Assembly (NCBI RefSeq): GCF_905147045.1
Contig: NC_065908.1
Location: 3,782,001 to 3,846,000 of the forward strand
DNA from: Nymphalis io
Lineage: Eukaryota; Arthropoda; Insecta; Lepidoptera; Nymphalidae
Reading direction: 5' to 3'
DNA length: 64,000 nt
Shown: positions 55,480 through 64,000 of the stretch, one piece after another
Layout of the letters: each line of letters opens with the position of its first letter
How positions within the stretch are numbered: the stretch's first letter is position 1
The notes under the pieces: generated by a model
What the model was told of the DNA's origin: nothing
Database searches by the model: none
The model's input: only the letters and a program-made list of their open reading frames with translations
Position numbers and translations under genes: made by a program

Positions 55480-55735
55480 GCTCTGTCTTGGTCTTAAATT
55501 TCGGGTCGGGCTAAGTAATGTCATAGAAATTGTCTGCCAACAATTTTTTACAGTATTTTAAAAAAGCCCGGACTTATGTAGTTATCAGCGTGACAATCCC
55601 GTGCCTCAGAAAGCACGTAAAGCCGTTGGCTCTGAGCTAGATTTCTCAACGGTTCACAACAAAGTTCCATCCCATTGGACTCTTAGAATCCTTGTGTGCA
55701 TGATTACAGGTTACACAAAAAGTTTTTGGTATTTG
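55480..55735 (+). repeat. Decayed SINE family 3 copy
   Basis: 'atttcgggtcgggctaag', 'cgtgcctcagaaagcacgtaaag' and 'ccttgtgtgcatgattac' match 48570-48830. Confidence 0.5.
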
Positions 55736-58445
55736 CCGCAGTGGCCGAAATTTGTTTAGAAGTATATTGTTTAGTGTAATATCCTCCAAAGACATAGACA
55801 AAAAATTAGCGAAAAATCCTTAAGTAGGTTTTAGAATTTATGTTTTGAACTTTCTACGTAACGCTTACGTATTAAACTAACGTTGTTACAACGCAATGTT
55901 AGATTGTTTCCGTGACAGATAAGCTAATATGAATGTGTCTGAGCGTGGCCAGGTCGCAGGTTAAGCGAGGCAGCCTGCCTGACACATGTAAGTTATGGTT
56001 TGAGATTAGCCTTTTTAGTACGTCTGGCCATAATCGGCTAGATGAATGAACCTTATATTTGATAGTGCACAACCATATTTTGCATATAAAACGCGTAACT
56101 ATGGTCTTTTATATACGAACACGCAAACGTGTGTCTATTTGTTTTACGTTATATTAGTTTTGACTGAGTGTGAAGTTTATTTTGAAACCTTAAGAGTTAT
56201 ACTATTAGTGCTTACAATATTAAAACCATTTATAAGCTAAGGGATGAAAATTAAGGATTCCTGAGTCGCTCAGGATCCCTGGTTTATACTACAACACAAA
56301 CAGGTTGTATGCTTGAGTTTAAGAAAAAAATTGTAACAAAAAATAAACAGTTAAAAAATATTGTCTCCATGTGACATTGTAATTCTTCTTTAAACGGACA
56401 CATATAAAATTCCTTTATTATCCAAACGACCTTAATGTAATGGTAATAAGGTCAGTTTTTACGTGTAATAATATGTTTATGTTAATGGCGGCGCCGGCGT
56501 CGCTACGCGGCAACCTGGCGTGTGCTAGGTCATGGAGTTCTGATAAAAGAAATATAGAATTCTTACAATACATACATCGATTGCTTTGTTGCTTAGTATG
56601 ATAATTTAATTTAAACAATGACAACACAAAATATGTGTAACTTGGTGTACGTAACATTATCACTTGAAGTTCTTGGTTGTAGTTCCTTCATTATAATAAT
56701 AATAAATTTATTTATTCTCTCCCACAGACAATAATATTATAAATAAGTCGAGTTGATTTTGTTTGTTTAAAGGATGAGTAAGCGAGTGTAAAAACAGGCA
56801 CAATTAGGAACTTTACTGCCCATGGTTTGCAGCGCATTGGCGGCATTGTTTGCATTCAAAAAATAATATAACAAAAAAAAAACAAACGAAAAATAAACAA
56901 TCATGGAAGGAATTTTTTTTGTGGTAGAGGATAGAAGTCCCTTAGTTTTAGAAGGTGACAAAAATATGTTTTGCTTAAAAGTAAAAGCTCAAAGATTTTT
57001 TTTTACTCTTGCATGTTTCTTAACGATGCTGAGCAGAGCCCGAGATGAATTATAAACACATATAAATTGATTATTTAGTGATTAAATATCCCGAGGAAAC
57101 GCAAATAAAAAACGAATAATTCTAACTACATAAGTGATGTGAATGCGTTTACATGTTACACTACATAAGACGCGGATATACACTCACCGATTTAAAGCGC
57201 TTTCTATTAATTTTAATCGTAATCTTATGATCAATTACTTAAATTTAATTGCATTAAAACTTAGAATACAATTGGGCGGATTTGACTCTTAAATTTTAAC
57301 GAGCAATGTATAGGGAGGTAAAAAAATACGCGCCACGTGCTGTCTGACTTTTTGGATATTTTATACGGACAATTAATTTAATTTACGGTATGACGGGCTG
57401 TCATTTCGTGTTTTTATTAATTAACACTTTCAGTATTATTGCGTATTAAATTGATTGCAATTTAATTACAGTGCTGAAATGTACAAATTATTGTTCCGTG
57501 TATAGCTGGTGATTGGTGGAAGGTTATTAAAAGTATACGCCTAAAAGTATGACAAAAAAATCATATTTTAAACTAGAATATATAGGATTATTACCTAAAC
57601 CTTAGTGTGGTGTGTTCATTGATATTTATATTGCTTGAGTTATAAAAGGGCTTTCCTCTGTAAATTGAAATCCAAAAAAACCTGGTCCTAGTCAAAGATT
57701 ATAGTGATCAAAAAGTTATGACCATTGGTTATCCAGCTTGCTTTGTAGAAATCACACTGGTCTGACAGTAATTATTACTCTATAATGTATATTAATTTAA
57801 TAAGCTATAATAAATCACGTTACTTTATATATAAAATAAACTTTCCCCCTTCATTTACGAATGTTTTATTGTCCAATTAAATATTTTTTTAAGATTTATT
57901 ATGTACATACTTGCGAAATTTAAATAATTTTTTTATCGTTGATTAATATAACTTTAATTATAGACGTTCAATTAATCATAATCGTTACGTAAGTAGTAAC
58001 TGGACATGGAGAAATATTAACAAGTTTATTTACCGATGAGTCAAGTCACTCTAGAACGACAAATCTGGGCTATACCTACTGAGTTAGAGTTGCTGCTAGC
58101 TATTTATCAGGGTAGATTGTCGCTGTCTTTCTACTATATTGGCGCCATAGCTAAAGACTTGACCTTTTTAATCGTATGTGTTAAAATCATATCACTTATC
58201 ACCGTAAATATCTATAAATAAATATTCGTCATCCGAGCATCTGAGTGCATATAAAATGATTGCAATTATGTTTATAGAAAATATGTATCATGATATATGT
58301 TTCTGTCAAATCAAAGATTCAAAGATCAAGATTAAGAAACAAAAAAAAAAACATTTGACCATTTCGGTCCCTATTTTAAGACTGAAACAAAGTTTAAATA
58401 TAATACCTAGTGAAGTGACGTCTAATAAAGTTGACGCACCGGCTC

Positions 58446-58798
58446 GGCGCCCGCTGTCGTCTCCTCGCCGTCCCGTCAAATGTTGATGCCAATTTTACCA
58501 GCCCATTGTCTCCAAAATAAAGGATCGGGCTAGTCACGTGACTGTTGAAGGGATAAGAGATTTTAAAGATTTAAATTTTATTTTGTATGAACTGTATTAC
58601 CTTTGGAATAATCTGCTTCTTTTAAGCTTTATTAAAATGAGAATGGTGGTACTTCAATTAGACTTTAAAATTTTGCTTTCATTGCGCCGAAAGCAGTTTT
58701 GGTAATACTTGTCTATTAGGATAAATTGTATCCTAAATACCAAAAACTAGATCTCATTTTTTGTGATAAGTACTACGCTACTAAGAAAAATAGCATAA
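58446..58798 (+). repeat. Tandem duplication, unit 1
   Basis: A 353-bp unit beginning GGCGCC and ending 'agaaaaatagcataa'. It contains GTCACGTGAC (58533-58542). The next unit follows directly. Confidence 0.92.
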
Positions 58799-59146
58799 GG
58801 CGCCTGCTGTCGTCTCCTCGCCGTCCCGTCAAATGTTGATGCCAATTTTACCAGCCCATTGTTTCCAAAATAAAGGATCGGATTAGTCACGTGACTCTTG
58901 CAGGGATAAGAGATTTTAAAGACTTAAATTTTGTATTGTATGAACTGTATTAGCTTCAGAATAATCTGCTTCTTTAAAGCTTTATTAAAATGAGAATGGT
59001 GGTACTTCAATAAGACCTTAAATTTTTGCTTTCATTGCGCCGAAAGCAGTTTTGGTATACTGTCTATTAGGCTAAATTGTATGCTAAACACCAAAAACTA
59101 GATTTCATTTTTTTATGATAAGTACTACGCTACTAAGAAGAATAGG
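58799..59146 (+). repeat. Tandem duplication, unit 2
   Basis: Repeats unit 1 with scattered substitutions and small indels. GTCACGTGAC recurs at 58886-58895, exactly 353 bp on. Beyond about 59146 the similarity ends. Confidence 0.92.
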
Positions 59147-59582
59147 ACCTTTGCTAGCACCTTTAGACCTGCTAATAATTTGCCATTCATTAAATGTAAG
59201 TGTCGTTTCTTCTACATGTTACTTAATTAGTTTTCTAATATGTTATTATTGGCTGCTAATTTCAGACACAATTGCAATCCCGACTGGTGACGTAATATTT
59301 ATACAGAATTAAATGTTCCGAATGATATATCACTATATTATATATTACATAATGGTATTGTATGTGCTAAGTTAAGGGTAACTATACTTAATATAATGGT
59401 GTTAAGTGTTTTCTGGTCATCAATGCAGGGTATCCCGGGTGACTGCCTTAGTTCATATTTATGGTTTTATTTTAAGCTAGTAAAATATTGAAGTATGATT
59501 TTTTACATTTATCACCAGCGATGAGTGGTCATTCCTATTCTCAAATAATTGCTAGGTCAATTACTTTGACACGTTTGGCTGC

Positions 59583-59594
59583 TGCGCGTGCGCA
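59583..59594 (-). promoter_or_regulatory. NRF-1/Ewg-type consensus site
   Basis: The minus strand reads TGCGCACGCGCA, an exact match to YGCGCAYGCGCR, within a short GC-rich patch (59575-59640). Confidence 0.35.
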
Positions 59595-59825
59595 GTGCGT
59601 TGACACCGTCTTCCGTGTTATTGATCCGAATCGATCCATCTCAAATTAGATCTTTTGACGTATTGGGATCACGTACATGTGGTTTGATTGATCTACATTG
59701 AAAACTTGTATGAAATTACATAGTATTTTAAACTAAAAAAAAAATAACGATTTTGTAATAATGGGCTTAAACCACAAGTAAGCACGCGAAATAATTAGAA
59801 CATACAGTATTTTTATTTTTTAAGC

Positions 59826-59985
59826 CTTGTGCAACAGTAACCTTAAACTGTCCCATTGTTGCGTAAAGGCCTCCCTACTATTCAAGAGAAGGTTCGAAGT
59901 TTATTTCATTAGAGGATGTAAATGGAATAGAATTTTATTCAACAAGTGTGAATGGCTGCCTCGAAGATAATCGGTTAGGAGGACA
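59826..59985 (-). repeat. Heavily decayed SINE family 1 copy
   Basis: 'ctgtcccattgttgcgtaaaggcctcc', 'agagaaggttcgaag' and 'ataatcggttag' preserve landmarks in order. Confidence 0.45.
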
Positions 59986-61079
59986 TCGTCGTCAATTAAA
60001 ATTTTATATAAAGTGTATTATTTCTATTTCTTATTCATATCATTGTAAAAACTATGATTTAACTTACAAATGAATAAGCTAATTTTAATGAAGCATCGCA
60101 ATTCGCAATAAATTACGAGCAATCACATTTATTACTAGCGCTGTTTAAAATATAAATAAAAATGTTATTCTAGCGATAACCATACATCTAAATCTTAGAG
60201 CAGTCGTGAAAAGGAACGTTTAAAAAAAAATTTCAAAACGTCTCTCACTATTCATACATGGTCATATCTTAATTATGTTTCTATTAAAACTGCGATGTGA
60301 TGCAAAAAAGTAGTCCAATAGAGGTCAAATAATTTATATCGTAATTTTTACAGCCTGTACGATTATATATATAAATATGCATGAAATTATTCAATCAATT
60401 GAATGCTATTCAAGGCGAACAACTATACGTTAGAATAAAACATTGACCTGCGACAAATTTAATTTATTTTAATAATTAATATTTATTTTATAAATGTCAG
60501 TCGTCGTTGTAAATTTTTTTTAAAGAGATTTTACGTTGGTATTAAAAATAATATAATACTTACAGTTATTTTGACGAAAATAAGTTTTCATTCGTTCTAT
60601 TTACAATTTTGAACGAAAGATTATTCGTTAGAAGGAAGTTTTATAAGAGTTGAAACATTAAATAATTAATATACTGTAATAAATAATATATATTGTACAT
60701 AGTTGTTATTGTTTAGATTTAGGAATATATTTTTAGTTTCTTTTCTTTCGACTTATATTTAATAAATAGCAAAGCTAGAGCGCAATGGTTAGTCATTACA
60801 AACATAAAATCTACTCGGCGATTTGTTAAAAGTGAGTTTTCCTGTTAAACCCAAAAGCAGTTTTAATTTTTTTATTACGATGTAACAGAATACTTTTGTC
60901 ATGTTACAAATAAGTATGACAAAAAAAGTTGAAGCACGACTCATAATTAAAGCCCTTGGCCCTAGAAGATGTTACCTGCCTCTGTATTTACTAAAAATAC
61001 ACTGGTTACACGGTGAATAAACACGAGTTCAACCCAACCGAACGAAATGAACCACTTCTTATCTCAATAACCGCAGAAA

Positions 61080-61380
61080 TCAGAGACATTCAACTCGGCC
61101 GGGTTATACGTGCGCCGGCGCATGGCCCGATGATTTTCTCTGTCAGTTGCTCTCGCGCATCGATCGGTGCGGTGTGTTGATCGTAAACATCAATAATTAT
61201 TGAATTAAATCCTATCTGTGACTTTTTTCGAGTGTTATCAGTATTGTTTGTAACATTTAGTGAATAACGCGTGCAACAATTTTCTAAAAGCTATTTCTTA
61301 TCGTTGTCGGTAGTCGTTAAAATTACGTATTATCTGTACAGATAAGAGTGATAGTGGTTTGTTTAACATTCTTAACGAAA
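61080..61380 (+). promoter_or_regulatory. Candidate internal promoter / alternative first exon
   Basis: A CpG-rich block ('gtgcgccggcgcatgg') is followed by an initiator-like TCAGTT (A at 61145), CGATCGGTGCGG, and then sequence with the character of an insect 5' UTR. AAAGG|GTAACC near 61382 is a possible donor. It could drive a C-terminal (SAM/PTB-only) ANKS1 form, or be the 5' end of another gene. Confidence 0.35.
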
Positions 61381-62439
61381 GGGTAACCCACGGATTTTTT
61401 AAAGTATTAATTTATTTTATATCAATTTATTTTGATAAATCATATTTTAGGAGTAAATTTAATCTACGAGTCTAAGGTATTATTTTTGACATTGGCAAGT
61501 ATTTAGCATCTGTGGCGATGTTGTTAATTTATTTATCATCATATCAATAACGTGTTTATGTAATAATGATTATTCGTTTTACGATTTACTGTTAATAACT
61601 TGTGTCATTATGACGTTCTTGCTTATTATTAAAATATAATATCGTGGATTTGTTAATATTTATTCGCGCCGGGATAATCTCATGGAAAACCTGATTCTCA
61701 CTGGAGTCATGATTTAATCTAAACGAGCGCTTTTGTGCTCTTCAAAGTCCTTAGTTTGGTAAAGAAAAATTTCCTAAAAATCCTATTTTAAAGTAACTTT
61801 GATACATATTTAAATGAAAACCCCATTTTGTGGCAACCCCGCGGCTGATTGAGAATTGAATATTTAATCTGTTACTAATTTTTTTCTAAAAGAAATGATA
61901 AAATATATATTCTTAAATATCTTTTTAGTATTATTATTCAGTAGTTTTATCATACAAGCCATGTCTAGTTTAGATCATTCTGAAGCCTATTTAATTCTTC
62001 GGTTGTTTTAATCTCATTATTTTAATTAATATTATGGATCGTTTATTTGTATTTAAATAAAATTAATGCCATTTGTTTTTTAACTTAGGTAGTTTATCTT
62101 ATTATTATATTGAATCTGGATGGATGGATACCCATCTATCTATCTCCATCTAGTCAGAGCCAACTCTTATAAACTATGCTTTAATTAAGCTTCATTTTTA
62201 CTAACAATCCAATCAAGCAATTATATAATAGTATCTAAATTTTAGATACAATCCAAGTTGTATATAAATATCATGTTTTATTCGTGCAAAATTAGTTCCG
62301 ATCTATTACCATTAGAATACCTATAAATATTAGTTTTGGAAACTGGGATATTATATGTATGTATATAACTGTATTTTCGTAATTAATTATATAGTCGCAA
62401 TTAATCCTATAACAAAAATAACCTCAATTACTAGTATAT

Positions 62440-63030
62440 ATATAACCTGCAAATGTTCTACTTCTGAGCAAAGACCTCTCTTAGAGGAAGTTTGGGAGCT
62501 AGTTGGAGTAGCATGGTGTGCTGCTCCAATGCGGGTTAATGGATACAGATGCGGCAGAATTCTCATCCGACTTATGCAGGTCGCGACGATTTCCTTCACC
62601 GCTGAGCAAAATAATAAACCCAAATTAAACAAATTTAAAGTCGGTAGTACTTTCTTTTGAAATAGTTAAGATGGCCCAGTGGTAAGAACGCTTGAATCTT
62701 AACCGATAATCGTGGGTTCAAACCCGGGAAAGCGCCACTGAATTTTCATGTGCTTAATTTGTGATTATAATTCATCTCGTGCTATACGGTGAAGGAAAAC
62801 ATCGTGAGGAAACCTGCATGTGTCTAATTTCACTGAAATTCTGCCACATGTGTATTCCACTAACCCGCATTGGAGCAGCGTGGTGGAATAAGCTTCATAC
62901 CTTCTCCTCAAAAAGGGAGAGGAGGCCTTAGCCCAGCAGTGGGACATTCACAGGCTGTTACTGTACTGTAGTACTTTCTTAGGTTTGAATCCGTAAACTT
63001 TGGTTCAAATAATGTATTCTAACCACAGGG
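62440..63030 (-). repeat. Old SINE-like element split by a younger SINE
   Basis: 62440-62656 ('acctgcaaatgttctacttctgagc', 'gctgctccaatgcgggttaatgg', 'tgcaggtcgcgacgatttcc') continues at about 62981-63030 ('tttgaatccgtaaactttgg'). It is related to family 1 but diverged, and is interrupted by the element at 62657-62968. Confidence 0.65.
62657..62968 (+). repeat. SINE family 1, full length, nested, with target-site duplication
   Basis: The head 'gatggcccagtggtaagaac' and end 'ggctgttactgtactg' are intact. The sequence TAGTACTTTCTT occurs on both sides (about 62645-62656 and 62969-62981). Confidence 0.9.
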
Positions 63031-63659
63031 CTAGTTTAAAATATTCGCTAAAGAACTATTTAATAATGATCCGAGTGCTTATGTTATACGTCGGTGAATC
63101 ATTGTTGTTTTAGGCATTGATGTTAGCTTTAGACATATCGTCTGAAATAATATTTGGTTAACCTTTAAAGACAAGCGTGACCCGTGTGATGACCGGAGAA
63201 ACTGCATGGAATATTATGATTAATCTAGATATTTTTTTTTATACTTTGTCATAAATAGTTATATTTTATGTAACATCAAAATTAGTCCACTTCCCTGTTA
63301 AAACAGTAGTGGAAACTTAACTGGCATAAGTGTTAAAATATGATTATTATATTAAGTTGTAATATACGATATGCTGTATGTTTCCCTAATAAATAAATAA
63401 ATAATTCGTTGAGTTCGAGAAGTGTCAAGGTGATAAAGATGCGACTTAGTTTATTATTGATCGTTTTATTTGATTATACTTATTAAAATGTCACGTAATT
63501 GACCTCTATTCGGTCGATTTCTTTGAGATATATTTGATTATTTAAATAAATTCTTCAAAGTACTAAAATTTGGCATAAATAATATTTTCAATGTAAGATG
63601 AAGACGTGCACAAAACTCGACCTTAGAAAGTGACTATCTTCCACAATGTGACACTTCAG

Positions 63660-63882
63660 GATAATTGCTGGGCATAGTCCTCAACTTTTGAGGCTTGGAG
63701 TTTATTCCACCACACAACTTCAATGTGTCTTCATATAAATGTGGCAGTGTTTCACACGACTCACCGCGAAACATAAGATGTATAAACGTAAATTAAGCAC
63801 ATGAAAATCTACATCATTGCTTGTACGGGGTTAAAGCCACATTTTCCGGTTATGATTGACGTGTTCAAATCATCTTGCCTCA
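63660..63882 (-). repeat. Decayed SINE family 1 copy
   Basis: 'gctgggcatagtcctc', 'ggagtttattccaccacac', 'aaattaagcacatgaaaatc' and 'ggggttaaagcc' follow element order. Confidence 0.6.
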
Positions 63883-64000
63883 TGTTTTGACAGCTTAGCT
63901 TCAAGTAGCTGATCATCGAAACGATAAATTAACAAAGACCTGTGAAATAGAGAAACTTATAAGGGCCGGTCTGATGCAAGTACGATTTGTTCATAGTAAA

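Larger units (their letters stand above)
49059..64000 (+). other. ANKS1 intron 12, at least 14.9 kb, runs off the window
   Basis: No exon continuing exon 12 in phase 1 with SAM or PTB character was found. The stretch holds SINE copies, a 353-bp tandem duplication, family-B and family-3 repeats, two CpG-rich islands (about 59.58 kb and 61.1 kb) and long AT-rich sequence. A separate gene cannot be excluded, but none of the open frames here looks coding. Confidence 0.65.

Noticed and set aside
1..64000. CRISPR arrays, operons, phage or bacterial genes
   Set aside because: Repeats are dispersed SINE-type elements without regular spacers; genes are spliced and there are no ribosome binding sites.

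Overview
The window is intron-rich, AT-rich animal nuclear DNA, almost certainly from a butterfly or moth (Lepidoptera). The evidence is spliced metazoan genes, a eukaryotic tRNA gene inside an intron, and many copies of tRNA-derived SINEs and other interspersed repeats of lepidopteran type. I see no bacterial, viral or CRISPR content.

Two protein-coding genes account for all the coding sequence I can defend. On the minus strand (5947 to 527), eight exons in mutually consistent phase build a complete seven-transmembrane protein of about 528 residues, a TM7SF3 orthologue. On the plus strand, starting about 870 bp away head-to-head (6816 onward), lies a large gene of the ANKS1 (Odin/AIDA-1; Drosophila CG4393-like) family. 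It runs through exon 12 at 49058 and leaves the window still open. Its 5' exons encode about seven ankyrin repeats. Its middle exons encode a long disordered, tyrosine-motif-rich region. The SAM and PTB exons expected for the family are not in the window.

The most interesting gene-level observation is the pair of large exons 29478-30612 and 30736-33379. The first ends in a stop codon. The second has the same entry phase as the first, so exon 7 can join either one. This predicts a short ankyrin-only isoform (about 691 aa) and a long scaffold isoform. Both alternatives, and exon 11, carry repeated Y-E/Q-N motifs of the Grb2/Drk SH2-docking type.

Other points: a tRNA-Ser(AGA) gene lies in sense orientation 52 bp upstream of the exon 2 acceptor. 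An overlapping 14-codon upstream ORF sits at the ANKS1 start. Candidate internal promoters or first exons lie at about 34.4 kb and 61.1 kb. A 353-bp tandem duplication at 58.4-59.1 kb carries a CACGTG E-box in each unit. At least four near-perfect hairpins of unrelated sequence all have exactly 5-nt loops. Repeats fill much of the introns: one young SINE family with visible target duplications, two further tRNA-headed families, an unclassified roughly 270-bp family, nested insertions, and a fragment of a LINE reverse transcriptase gene.

Most other open frames in the window are chance frames or SINE translations and are not annotated as genes.
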